Source of the DNA: JBJFCE01 sp051888775
Lineage (GTDB): Bacteria > Bacillota > Clostridia > Lachnospirales > Lachnospiraceae
Direction: 5' to 3'
DNA: 24,109 bases
Assembly: GCA_051888775.1 (NCBI GenBank)
Contig: JBJFCE010000004.1
Span: 1 to 24,109 of the forward strand
A model generated the notes under the pieces. It was not told the origin of the DNA, made no database searches, and was given only the letters and a program-made list of their open reading frames with translations. Numbering within the stretch: position 1 is the first letter of the stretch; each line of letters opens with the position of its first letter. Of this stretch, positions 1 to 7,251 are shown in pieces. The translations under genes and the position numbers were made by a program.

Positions 1-102
1 TACATAAGGTGCCAAAATACGGCACCTAAGTACCGACGGACTCACAGTGCCCGCCGCTGATAGGTCAGTGGGCAACCGCTACGTCACGTCCTGCTGACAG
101 AG
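1..102. repeat. Family A palindromic element, copy A1 (left half cut by window edge)
   Basis: The window opens inside the conserved centre of a large palindromic element seen in full at 5355-5529 and 10483-10655. Bases 1-50 match the centre of those copies, including the inner hairpin TACATAAGGTGCC / GGCACCTAAGTACC. Bases 91-102 are the conserved terminus CTGCTGACAGAG. The arm between them (about 50-90) differs from the arms of the other copies, though CTGATAG next to GTGCCC is recognisably related to their GCAGACAG. The matching left arm should lie just outside the window. The element is 3' of rfbB. Its function is unknown. Confidence 0.85.
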
Positions 103-152
103 CTTCCTAAATGTCTAATTGATTCCTAAAAGCATGATCTGTAAACACACCG

Positions 153-190
153 AATGGGAACGACATAAACTGCCGTTCCCATCAATGTTT
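153..190. terminator. Hairpin terminator 3' of rfbB
   Basis: ATGGGAACG (154-162) pairs perfectly with CGTTCCCAT (174-182) around an 11-nt loop. On the plus strand it is followed by a T-rich run (CAATGTTTTT). On the minus strand, where rfbB transcription arrives, the following tract is TCGGTGTGTTT. The stem lies 11 bases beyond the rfbB stop codon, as expected for an intrinsic terminator. The better U-tract serves plus-strand transcription, so it may work in both directions. Confidence 0.6.
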
Positions 191-192
191 TT

Positions 193-1275
193 CTATCGAT
201 TGGAATACATATCGGAATAGTATTTCTGATAATCACCGCTGGTTACATTTTTCATCCAGTCCTCATGTTCAAAGAACCACTTGATCGTCAATTTGATACC
301 ATCTTTAAACATTGTCTCCGGATACCACCCGATCTCGCGTTTGATCTTATCCGGTGCAATTGCATATCTTCTGTCATGTCCCTTGCGGTCCGTAACATAG
401 GTGATCAGATCTTTTGACACCAGTTTCTTTCTCGGATCAGAATCCGGAAGCATCTCCTGCAGTGTCTCAATAATGATATTGATGATCTCGATATTCTGCT
501 TCTCATTATGTCCGCCGATATTGTACGTTTCGAACAGTTTTCCCTGCTCCTGTACCATATCGATTGCCTTTGCATGATCTTCCACATATAACCAGTCACG
601 GACATTTTTACCGTCGCCGTACACCGGAAGCTTTTTGCCCTGAAGCGCATTATTGATGATCAGCGGAATCAACTTCTCCGGGAACTGATACGGTCCGTAA
701 TTATTGGAACAGTTCGTAATATTCGCCGGGAAATGATAGGTGTCCATATATGCTTTCACTAACATGTCGGAGCTTGCCTTACTTGCGGAATACGGTGAGT
801 GCGGTGCATACGGTGTCGTCTCATAGAAATATTCATCATCTTTTTCCAAAGAACCGTATACCTCATCCGTAGACACATGTAAAAACTTCTTTCCTTCTTT
901 GAAGCTGCCGTCCGGAAGCTCCCATGCCGCCTTGGCGCAATTCAGCATGACCGCCGTGCCAAGCACATTGGTCTGTACAAAAACCTCCGGATTCTTGATG
1001 CTTCTGTCCACATGGCTTTCCGCCGCGAAATGGACGACTCTGTCGATGTCATTCTCGGCAAAAATCTTTGTGATTGCCTCCTTGTCGCAAATATTTGCTT
1101 TGATAAAGGTGTAATTGTCCCGATTCTCAATATCCTTCAGATTCTCCAGATTTCCTGCATAGGTCAAGGCATCCACATTGATAATGCGGATCTCATTATC
1201 ATATTTTTTGAACATGTAATGAATATAATTGGATCCGATGAATCCGGCTCCCCCGGTTACCAGATAAGTTCTCAT
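193..1275 (-). CDS. rfbB: dTDP-glucose 4,6-dehydratase
   Basis: The enzyme converts dTDP-glucose to dTDP-4-keto-6-deoxyglucose, the second step toward dTDP-L-rhamnose and other 6-deoxysugars, in the cytoplasm. It is an extended short-chain dehydrogenase. The NAD-binding TGGAGFIG is at residues 7-14, STDEVYG at 135-141 contains the Thr-Asp-Glu triad typical of this dehydratase, and Y162-S-A-S-K166 is the YxxxK pair. NNYGPYQFPEKLIP and GDGKNVRDWLYVEDH are further family signatures. The length of 360 residues is normal. The start is set at Met5 of the longest frame, because GGAG lies 6 bases before that ATG and nothing comparable precedes the first Met. The rfbA, rfbC and rfbD partners are not in the window. 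The gene has its own promoter and an upstream palindromic operator-like site, so it may be regulated separately from the lysozyme gene behind it. Confidence 0.96.
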   Translation of the reverse strand: MRTYLVTGGAGFIGSNYIHYMFKKYDNEIRIINVDALTYAGNLENLKDIENRDNYTFIKANICDKEAITKIFAENDIDRVVHFAAESHVDRSIKNPEVFVQTNVLGTAVMLNCAKAAWELPDGSFKEGKKFLHVSTDEVYGSLEKDDEYFYETTPYAPHSPYSASKASSDMLVKAYMDTYHFPANITNCSNNYGPYQFPEKLIPLIINNALQGKKLPVYGDGKNVRDWLYVEDHAKAIDMVQEQGKLFETYNIGGHNEKQNIEIINIIIETLQEMLPDSDPRKKLVSKDLITYVTDRKGHDRRYAIAPDKIKREIGWYPETMFKDGIKLTIKWFFEHEDWMKNVTSGDYQKYYSDMYSNR

Positions 1276-1292
1276 ATTTCTCTCCATTTCGC

Positions 1293-1343
1293 AGTAGTGA
1301 TATTTTGATCCTTCAATATCACAATAGTGATATTTGAATTCTT
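1293..1343. promoter_or_regulatory. Operator-like inverted repeat in the rfbB leader
   Basis: AATATCAC-AATA-GTGATATT (1315-1334) is a perfect 8+8 inverted repeat with a 4-base spacer. A further half-site TAGTGATATTTT lies at 1295-1306. The two GTGATATT copies sit in a longer imperfect direct repeat (1293-1313 and 1324-1343). The site lies between the candidate -10 box and the rfbB ribosome binding site. A bound repressor here would block elongation or initiation, and in RNA the repeat would fold just upstream of the ribosome binding site. The regulator is not identifiable. Confidence 0.5.
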
Positions 1344-1356
1344 CGACATAACATAA

Positions 1357-1385
1357 ATTATATCATATATTTTTTTATTTGAACA
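1357..1385 (-). promoter_or_regulatory. Candidate sigma-A promoter of rfbB
   Basis: Read on the minus strand there is a perfect -10 TATAAT (1362-1357) in an AT-rich stretch. A weak -35 (TGTTCA, 1385-1380) stands 17 bases upstream. The transcript would start near 1350 and carry about 75 bases of leader containing the inverted repeat described above. Confidence 0.5.
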
Positions 1386-1402
1386 CTCCTATTGTCCGAT
1401 TG

Positions 1403-1515
1403 CTTTTTCACAGCCAGCCAGTTTATCATCGGTACGCGTTGTAAGATGAGAACGTGCCGCCGGATTGCATCTCACAACGCGTACCGACCGTTTCTCCGGA
1501 CCGGCCATGAAAAAG
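1403..1515. repeat. Nested palindromic element at the 3' end of the lysozyme gene
   Basis: An 18-bp inner stem (1431-1448 with 1468-1485, GGTACGCGTTGT and its complement, one mismatch) encloses a 19-nt loop. Outside it, CTTTTTCACAGCC (1403-1415) is mirrored by GGCCATGAAAAAG (1503-1515) with 11 of 13 pairs matching, and both differences are transitions. Both layers share nearly the same centre (1458-1459), so this is one 113-bp element with a looser middle, not two chance hairpins. It ends two bases from the stop codon of the GH25 gene and probably helps terminate it. It looks like a decayed relative of the architecture of families A and B but shares no clear sequence with either. Confidence 0.6.
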
Positions 1516-1517
1516 TT

Positions 1518-4500
1518 CTAGTATCCCAGATAACTGTAATTCACATCCACGTTACCGCTGATACCGCTGATTGTACCTTTGTCGGAGTACTGCCAGAGGT
1601 CATATCGTCCGGTATAGGTCGGTGTGGTTGCATACTGTGCGAGCCAGATCTTATAGGCACTGAGACTGCCGGTATTCAGTTTGGTCGTAAACCAGCTCTT
1701 GGAAGCATAGATTCCGGGGGTATATCCCGCATTGCGGATTGTTTCGCAAAAAGCCTTGCATACTGCCGTACGCATTTCTTTACTGATACCATCCGCACGT
1801 CCCCCGCTTGCTTCCGTATCAATGAAGATCGGGTATGAGATCCTGTAATTTTTTATAAGGCTCAGAACCATGGAAGCTTCTTCCACCGCTTCCACTTCAT
1901 TGACTGCCTGCGTGTAAAAATAGACACCGACATTCAGACCTGCTGCTGTAGCACCTTCAATATTTTTCCGGAACATGGAATCCTCAATCAGTGCTCCCTG
2001 GCTGGACCCCCTGAAACCGCAGCGGATAATCACAAAGGAAACACCTGAATTCTTGACCGCTGTCCAGTTGATCGTTCCGTTCCACTTGGAAACATCGATT
2101 CCGAAAACACCGTTGCCCATGGACAGCACACCGTCACTCGCAAAATTATACTTGACACCCTGAATGACCTGCTCTCCTGTTACATAGTTTCCGTTCTTAT
2201 CAAAAAAATATGTCTTATTGTCAATGGTCTGCCAGCCTGTATATTTGTACTGAATCTCGGATTTAATGTAAAATTTGCCGGATGTAAAATAATCTGCCGA
2301 TACAGCCTCCACATAGTTACCGGAAGCATCCTGCACATACACTCTGTTACCGTTGTTATCCAGAAGCTCGGTTTCCCGGTCCTTGGCAGGGTCTGTTTTG
2401 ACCGTTATGGTACAGCTGATCGTCATAGGCTTTCCTGTTGCATCGACATCCACGGTGGTTGCCGTAATAGTCACCGTGCCCGGCTTGATCGCTTTGATCT
2501 CTCCTGTTTTCTCATTGACCGTTGCAATCGTAGTGTCGGAACTTTTCCACGTAACAACACCTTCCTGGGCACTGGTCATTACTGTTCCGTTTTTCGTCAC
2601 GGTAACTACCAGTGTCAGCTTGGCGTCCGTGTACATTGTGGTCTTTTCTTTGTCAATCTTGATCTCCAGCTTCGTTCCGAGTACGGTCAGCGTACAGGAT
2701 GCACTGATCTGCTTTCCGGTACCGTCTTTGTCAACAGTTGTTGCAGTAATCGTCACCGTACCCGATTTTATCGCCGTGATTTCTCCTGTCTTTTCATTGA
2801 CTGTTGCAATCGCAGGGTCAGAACTGGTCCATGTGACCACCCCTTCCTGGGCACTGGTTGTCTGGGTTCCGTTCTTTGTCACGGTTGCAAGTAATGTCAG
2901 TGTCGTATCGACATATATCTCCGCCTTTTCCTTGTCCAGCTTTATGCTCAGCGTTGTTGCTTTGACCGTAACGGTACAGGTTGCCGTAACCGGATTTCCG
3001 GAAGCATCTTTCTGTACCGAAGTTGCCGTGATCGTAGCAGTCCCCGTCGAAAGTGCCGTTACTTTCCCGTTCTCATCCACCGAAGCGACACTTTCCGCTG
3101 AACTGCTCCATGTCACAACTCCGCTCTGACCGCTGGTAAGCTCGGTATTATCTGACAAGGTTACCGTGGCCTGCAATGACAACGTATCAACTCCGGCAAT
3201 CAGCTCCGCACTGCTCTTATTCAAAGTTACTTTTACCGCAGTAACCGCAGGCGTAGGAGAGGGCGTCTCTGTCGGCGTTTCTGTCGGTGTTGCTGAAGGG
3301 CTTTCCGTGGGCGTAGCGGAAGGTGCCTCTGTCGGTGTTACCGTAGCTGCTCCGGAAGGCTCCGTCTGTGCCGTCGGTGATGCGCCGTCAGGCGGCATGA
3401 TCGTTCCGATCGCAATCGGTACCGCCACCCTTGCCATCGCATAACATACGCGTCCGACCACAAGTGTCGGATCCACTACCGATGATTTCGGAATCTCCGC
3501 AAAGCCTGCAGAATTACCGATTGTTGTCTTGGTGGATTCCACCCACTCCACGGTATCCTCCAGATCGCCGGTAACCTCTTCTTCTTCGATTTCCACATTC
3601 ATCTGTGTATCTTCTGCGCTGATATCTACTTCTGCCTCGCTTTTTATTTCATCGGCAACATCGATCTGCTCATACACAATAGTATCACGTACCGTAACAG
3701 AGCTGTCACAACTGACGATCTCATAACGCTCCGGCGCCTCTGCCACAACCGAATAAGTTCCGGGCGTCATTGACGCGTTGTAGATGATTCCGTCCATATC
3801 GTGATCTGTATAGGTCGTCTCTTTCCCCGATGAATTCGTCAGCGTTACGACAAACTCGGCATTATTGACCAGTTTTCCGGTCTCATTGTTCACAAATTTG
3901 ATCTTCAGATCCTTTTCTACGGAGGTAAAATTAACTCGTACCTCCACAGTCTCGCCCTCCTGTATTTCATCCGGCTCCGGTTCCGGCTCAATCATTGCCT
4001 GTTTATTAAGCTGCGCGTCAGTCACTGCCAAAAGACCGCTCTGCCCGGCAACTCCGATTTCAGAAAGCCGCTTTCCTGTTTGCGCCAATGTTTGAACCGA
4101 CTGCTCACCGCCGTTCATACGCCTGATTCCGATTCCCACTACAACAATCGCTACAATCAGTACAAATGCGCCAAAAGACCAGATCAATCCGTCCATTCTC
4201 GTAAAATTAGCAAAAAAACCGCTGAAAAACGCATTCAGCCGTTCACCGACACTACGCTTCTTTTGCACCTTTCTGCCCGTTTTCCCGGCTGTAGGAAGTT
4301 CCTCTTCATAGCTGACCTCTTTTGTCGGCGCATTTTTATAAGGATCCGACAGTTCCTCGGAGATTTCCACCTCCCGATCATCAAGGTCCAGTAGCTCAAA
4401 TCCCTCAGACAGCAGAATTTCCTCTGTTTTAGAAGAATGCAGTTCCTCCTGCTTCGGAAGTAAGATTTCCTCTGTTTTGGGCGGCAGATATACTTTATGC

Positions 4501-4634
4501 GCCGCTTTTTTCGGAACCTTTATAACCTCCGTATCTCCATCCAGCGCATGTCTATCCTCATCCAGATCGATGAATTCAAAATCATCGAACATATCTTTCA
4601 CATTATCTTTCTGTTTTCCGTTCTCTTTTTTCAT
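1518..4634 (-). CDS. Membrane-anchored GH25 lysozyme-like muramidase with Ig-like repeats
   Basis: Predicted to cleave the N-acetylmuramic acid to N-acetylglucosamine bond of peptidoglycan outside the membrane. Order of parts in the 1038 residues: a highly charged cytoplasmic N-terminus (1-147); one transmembrane helix (about 150-170); a Cna-B/SpaA-like beta domain (about 242-318); an acidic segment; a Pro/Thr/Ser linker (about 418-464); three bacterial Ig-like (Big_2) domains (465-557, 560-651, 654-746); a short wall-binding-like repeat with WQTIDNKTYFF (801-811); and a C-terminal GH25 domain (842-1038). GH25 catalytic residues are visible: D847 in FGIDVSKW, and D939 and E941 in FIDTEAS. The start is the ATG preceded by GGAAAG. 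The helix implies type II topology with the enzyme outside. Having the enzyme tethered among glycan genes suggests wall remodelling near a glycan assembly site (inference). Confidence 0.9.
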   Translation of the reverse strand: MKKENGKQKDNVKDMFDDFEFIDLDEDRHALDGDTEVIKVPKKAAHKVYLPPKTEEILLPKQEELHSSKTEEILLSEGFELLDLDDREVEISEELSDPYKNAPTKEVSYEEELPTAGKTGRKVQKKRSVGERLNAFFSGFFANFTRMDGLIWSFGAFVLIVAIVVVGIGIRRMNGGEQSVQTLAQTGKRLSEIGVAGQSGLLAVTDAQLNKQAMIEPEPEPDEIQEGETVEVRVNFTSVEKDLKIKFVNNETGKLVNNAEFVVTLTNSSGKETTYTDHDMDGIIYNASMTPGTYSVVAEAPERYEIVSCDSSVTVRDTIVYEQIDVADEIKSEAEVDISAEDTQMNVEIEEEEVTGDLEDTVEWVESTKTTIGNSAGFAEIPKSSVVDPTLVVGRVCYAMARVAVPIAIGTIMPPDGASPTAQTEPSGAATVTPTEAPSATPTESPSATPTETPTETPSPTPAVTAVKVTLNKSSAELIAGVDTLSLQATVTLSDNTELTSGQSGVVTWSSSAESVASVDENGKVTALSTGTATITATSVQKDASGNPVTATCTVTVKATTLSIKLDKEKAEIYVDTTLTLLATVTKNGTQTTSAQEGVVTWTSSDPAIATVNEKTGEITAIKSGTVTITATTVDKDGTGKQISASCTLTVLGTKLEIKIDKEKTTMYTDAKLTLVVTVTKNGTVMTSAQEGVVTWKSSDTTIATVNEKTGEIKAIKPGTVTITATTVDVDATGKPMTISCTITVKTDPAKDRETELLDNNGNRVYVQDASGNYVEAVSADYFTSGKFYIKSEIQYKYTGWQTIDNKTYFFDKNGNYVTGEQVIQGVKYNFASDGVLSMGNGVFGIDVSKWNGTINWTAVKNSGVSFVIIRCGFRGSSQGALIEDSMFRKNIEGATAAGLNVGVYFYTQAVNEVEAVEEASMVLSLIKNYRISYPIFIDTEASGGRADGISKEMRTAVCKAFCETIRNAGYTPGIYASKSWFTTKLNTGSLSAYKIWLAQYATTPTYTGRYDLWQYSDKGTISGISGNVDVNYSYLGY
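2397..2957 (-). repeat. Tandem Big_2 domain repeat inside the GH25 gene
   Basis: Two consecutive units of about 280 bp (2682-2957 and 2397-2675) encode Ig-like domains 2 and 3. They share TSAQEGVVTW, IATVNEKTGEI and GTVTITATTVD almost unchanged. The first Ig-like domain, just upstream in the gene, is more diverged. This fits a recent internal duplication and makes the number of Ig domains likely to vary between strains. Confidence 0.75.
3243..3383 (-). repeat. Low-complexity Pro/Thr/Ser linker coding repeat
   Basis: Short degenerate units of 12-24 bases encode TPTEAPSA, TPTESPSA and TPTETPTE-type motifs (residues 418-464 of the GH25 protein). It is a typical wall-spanning flexible spacer, prone to length change by slippage. 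Confidence 0.75.
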
Positions 4635-4717
4635 ATTTCACTTTCCGTTTCTTGTGGTTCTGTCATTACCCGTCGGAAGATTATGTAAACTTATCAATGT
4701 AAATTCCGACATTATGA

Positions 4718-4746
4718 ATTATACCATTCCGCTATTACCAAGGCAA
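4718..4746 (-). promoter_or_regulatory. Candidate sigma-A promoter of the GH25 gene
   Basis: On the minus strand, -35 TTGCCT (4746-4741) and a perfect -10 TATAAT (4723-4718) are separated by exactly 17 bases, about 85 bases before the GH25 start codon. The 4635-4918 gap is a divergent promoter region. I see no other gene or riboswitch-like structure in it. Confidence 0.65.
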
Positions 4747-4842
4747 CCGTATCATTTCCTTTTCTCATACCAATTCCTGCCATCCGTCAACTTTTAGGGA
4801 ACCCGAACGATTACCATATACCTGTTATCCATCGCGCACCTC

Positions 4843-4871
4843 TTGACATTTACCGCAAGTTTAACCATAAT
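4843..4871 (+). promoter_or_regulatory. Sigma-A promoter of the zinc-ribbon gene
   Basis: A perfect -35 TTGACA (4843-4848) is followed after 17 bases by -10 CATAAT (4866-4871), one base from consensus. The coding start at 4919 is about 40 bases downstream. It is among the strongest-looking promoters in the window. Confidence 0.75.
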
Positions 4872-4918
4872 TCTAGTACAACTTTTACAATTTCTGTCTT
4901 TAAGAAAGAGGTTTTGTT

Positions 4919-5245
4919 ATGATGTACCTTCACTATTGTAAATGTTGCCAGCGAATACATATGCTGAACGGGCACAAAATGTTCTGCCCAAAATGCGAAT
5001 CCAAATTGACCGAACTTCGCATATCTTATCTGGATTTTGTGGGAATGAACCGCGAAGAACGAAATTTTCTGGTTCAGGACTGTCAAAACGACGCACTGCT
5101 TGCAAAAATGTCAGCCAACTACCGTATGTACAAATACAGTAAATGGTACAAAAAATTGCAGTCTGGCAACACTTCCGTTACTTCAGAGAATCAGACATCA
5201 GACACAAAGGAAAAAATCTCCGTATTGCATACAGACAATCTGTAA
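4919..5245 (+). CDS. Small zinc-ribbon protein of unknown function
   Basis: A 108-residue cytoplasmic protein with no signal peptide or membrane segment. C7-x2-C10 and C23-x2-C26 form a four-cysteine zinc ribbon near the N-terminus. The middle is rich in charged and aromatic residues (RMYKYSKWYKK), and the tail (about 82-108) is Ser/Thr-rich and probably disordered. The start is supported by AGAGG 7 bases before the first ATG; a second ATG follows immediately. It has its own near-consensus promoter, is transcribed away from the GH25 gene and ends in a hairpin terminator, so it is monocistronic. I do not recognise a family. The ribbon could bind nucleic acid or a protein partner, but nothing here shows which. 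It has no visible link to glycan synthesis. Confidence 0.8.
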   Translation: MMYLHYCKCCQRIHMLNGHKMFCPKCESKLTELRISYLDFVGMNREERNFLVQDCQNDALLAKMSANYRMYKYSKWYKKLQSGNTSVTSENQTSDTKEKISVLHTDNL

Positions 5246-5276
5246 ATCAGTGATTGCCATACAGTAGATAGCGTAT

Positions 5277-5328
5277 CAAAAGAGGGTACCCCACAGTCAT
5301 AATATGACTTTTGAGGCACCCTCTTTTG
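5277..5328. terminator. Bidirectional hairpin terminator
   Basis: A near-palindrome of 52 bases, CAAAAGAGGGT...ACCCTCTTTTG, closes on ATGAC/GTCAT around AAT. The A-run and T-run flanking the GAGGGT stem give a U-tract in both directions. It lies 31 bases after the zinc-ribbon stop and also downstream of the minus-strand gene ending at 5558. GAGGGTGCCTCAAAAGTC on one arm resembles the terminal inverted repeats of some IS elements, so it could be a MITE remnant used as a terminator (inference). Confidence 0.7.
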
Positions 5329-5354
5329 GCTGTAAAAGGCAGATGTTTGCGGGG

Positions 5355-5529
5355 CTCTGTCAGCAGGATAACACGGTCATTTACAAATCTGTCTGCTGTG
5401 GGCACGCTTTCGCTACACTTCGTCCGTAACGGTACATAAGGTGCCACAATACGGCACCTAAGTACCGACGGACTCACAGTGCCCACAGCAGACAGATTTG
5501 TAAATGACCGTGTTATCCTGCTGACAGAG
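5355..5529. repeat. Family A palindromic element, copy A2 (complete)
   Basis: A 175-bp element between convergent genes. The left arm 5355-5405 and right arm 5479-5529 are perfect inverted complements over 51 bases. The termini are CTCTGTCAGCAG and CTGCTGACAGAG. The centre (about 5406-5478) is shared with copies A1 and A3 and contains its own hairpin (GGTACATAAGGTGCC with GGCACCTAAGTACC, one bulge) flanked by CGTCCGT / ACGGAC. The stem between terminus and centre is specific to this copy apart from fragments such as ACACGGTC, also present in A3. No reading frame of interest is found. As RNA or single-stranded DNA it would fold into one very long hairpin. Confidence 0.9.
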
Positions 5530-5557
5530 TTTTGCAAGCTTCTATATACAGGGCAAA

Positions 5558-7012
5558 TCAGATCGGTCCGCCCAGAAATACCATGTGAAGTGTTTCCTGA
5601 AACTGCGGATAATACTGGTGCCATACCAAACGCACACAGCCGATAGTCGAAAGTGCAAGATAGGCAAAACACCCTGCATAAAGTATTCGTACCACATAAG
5701 TACCAACCGGACATTTACCGACGCAGATCCGCCGAAGCAGTCCGGTAATATTCTGGATACCGGTAAAGACCAGACACAGCAGTGGGATCAGTCCCGGGAG
5801 CATATACCGCCCCTGCGGCTGATAGTCACTCGCATAAGAATACCAATAAGTCAGTACAAATGCCGTCACTGCAGCCACAAACATACCGAGCGCAAATCCC
5901 GCCCGTTTCATTCCCGTAAAAGCCTTTTGCCGGTTCTTTAACAACAGTCCGAGTACTCCTACAAACAGGATCAATTTAAATCCCCGGATAATATAATTCG
6001 GTGCAAGCAGATCCATATTTCCGAATCTTGCAAAAAAGCTCTGCTTCAATAAAAAGCGAAAATCCGCATTGACAAGCAGACACCAGACCGGATTACCACT
6101 GTTTTGCAAAGTCACTTTCATAGACGGCTTATACGTATCAATCGCATATACTTCGGCGCTCCTGCGGTTTGCCTCAAATCCGAGGAAATCCCCGTCATAC
6201 AAAAACGCATTCCGGATAAACCACCATCCTGCAAGTACGAGTACAATACCGACAATCGTAAAGCCGATTCTCATACAGTCCTTAAAATAAAATCCAACCT
6301 TTCCCTTTTTCCCCTTCTCCGGGCAATCCAAAGATACCACCTGTTCCGATTTCTGCTGTTTTTGATAGAAAAAAGAAAATACAAATACAATGACACTTCC
6401 GAGGATCATTCCGTATGCATTATAGTATGAAAGTGCGCAGATCGATACCCCCACCGCCAGCGTAACATAATTTTTGACAGACCATCCCTCCTGCAATCCG
6501 CTTACCAGTGCATATACCATGATCGCGCAGGACAGATATGCAAATGCATCACAATTAACATACGTAAAGATAAACAATACCTGAGGCCAGAAAACGGCTG
6601 TCAACGCAAAGAACCATCCGGTCAATTTGTCCGAAAAAAGCTTTCTGCCGGTTTTTACGGTAAACAGACAGGTAACAACACCGGCAAGCATATTCACCAC
6701 ACGCGCCGACATCAAAAGCACATAAGAGCTTTCCGTAAAAAATGATGTAATTTTCATAAACAACGCCATAATCAGATACGGCAATCCCGGAAAAAATGCA
6801 TAGGAAATCCCATAAGTACTCATCACCAACTCCCGCACCGTTCCGTTCGGAAGCTTTCCATGCATCATTATATAATACGGAACCACATAGCGGCACCGTT
6901 CATCCGGCTGTTTTTCAATCGGCTGTAACATGCCCCATACAAATAACACGGCAAACAATCCGATCAGCACTGCCGCCTCTATCATCCGTTCTTTCTTTTG
7001 TGTCCGGTCCAT
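5558..7012 (-). CDS. Polytopic membrane protein, DUF2142 / GT-C glycosyltransferase-like
   Basis: A 484-residue integral membrane protein with about ten or more hydrophobic helices along its length. The first helix is followed by PIEKQPDERCRYVVPYY and a GKLPNG segment. An acidic PDE motif in the first extracellular loop, followed by a GxLP turn, is typical of DUF2142 and related GT-C enzymes that use polyprenyl-phosphate sugars outside the membrane. By analogy it may add a sugar to an exported glycan; donor and acceptor are not readable from sequence. The start is the ATG after AAAGGAG, a somewhat long 11-base spacing. It is transcribed alone on the minus strand, divergent from the SGNH gene, and is followed by family A copy A2. 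An O-antigen ligase or other polytopic transporter is less likely, because the PDE loop fits GT-C better. Confidence 0.7.
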   Translation of the reverse strand: MDRTQKKERMIEAAVLIGLFAVLFVWGMLQPIEKQPDERCRYVVPYYIMMHGKLPNGTVRELVMSTYGISYAFFPGLPYLIMALFMKITSFFTESSYVLLMSARVVNMLAGVVTCLFTVKTGRKLFSDKLTGWFFALTAVFWPQVLFIFTYVNCDAFAYLSCAIMVYALVSGLQEGWSVKNYVTLAVGVSICALSYYNAYGMILGSVIVFVFSFFYQKQQKSEQVVSLDCPEKGKKGKVGFYFKDCMRIGFTIVGIVLVLAGWWFIRNAFLYDGDFLGFEANRRSAEVYAIDTYKPSMKVTLQNSGNPVWCLLVNADFRFLLKQSFFARFGNMDLLAPNYIIRGFKLILFVGVLGLLLKNRQKAFTGMKRAGFALGMFVAAVTAFVLTYWYSYASDYQPQGRYMLPGLIPLLCLVFTGIQNITGLLRRICVGKCPVGTYVVRILYAGCFAYLALSTIGCVRLVWHQYYPQFQETLHMVFLGGPI

Positions 7013-7089
7013 ATACTCATTTGCTCCTTTATTTTCACAGTCTGTTTATAGACACCCAAACTTTTTTATAGTATGATATTAACGATATC

Positions 7090-7119
7090 AGTATAAACTA
7101 TTCCACAGGATCTGCGCAA
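7090..7119 (-). promoter_or_regulatory. Candidate promoter of the DUF2142-like gene
   Basis: On the minus strand TTGCGC (7119-7114) and TATACT (7095-7090) are 18 bases apart, about 80 bases upstream of the start codon. GATATTAACGATATC nearby (7075-7089) is an imperfect palindrome overlapping the likely transcription start. For the divergent gene at 7252 I see no convincing promoter, only TTGCCA at 7203-7208 with a poor -10. The rest of the 7013-7251 gap holds short palindromes (TGCAATTGCA; GAAGC/GCTTC) of unclear meaning. Confidence 0.45.
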
Positions 7120-7251
7120 CATAAAAGCGCTCTTGAACAAAGAATGCAATTGCAATTCAGGTCAAGAAGCTTCCGCACGGGATAGGCTTCGCAGGCTAAA
7201 CTTGCCATAGAATATAGAACTTAGATAATGAAACGAAAAGAGGGAACAATG

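Noticed and set aside
2353..3129. Long open frame of 258 residues on the plus strand opposite the Ig-like repeats
   Set aside because: It is antisense to a well-supported GH25 gene with clear domains, has no ribosome binding site of note, and its Val/Ser-rich composition reflects the repeat coding strand.
5355..5529. Family A element considered as an integron attC site or phase-variable inverton
   Set aside because: No integrase, serine or tyrosine recombinase is in the window, no attC R-box pattern is seen, and the core contains no recognisable outward promoter. An inverton or folded-DNA recombination role stays possible but unsupported.
7096..7227. Possible riboswitch or leader RNA upstream of the SGNH gene
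   Set aside because: Only short palindromes are visible and no known aptamer consensus is recognised.
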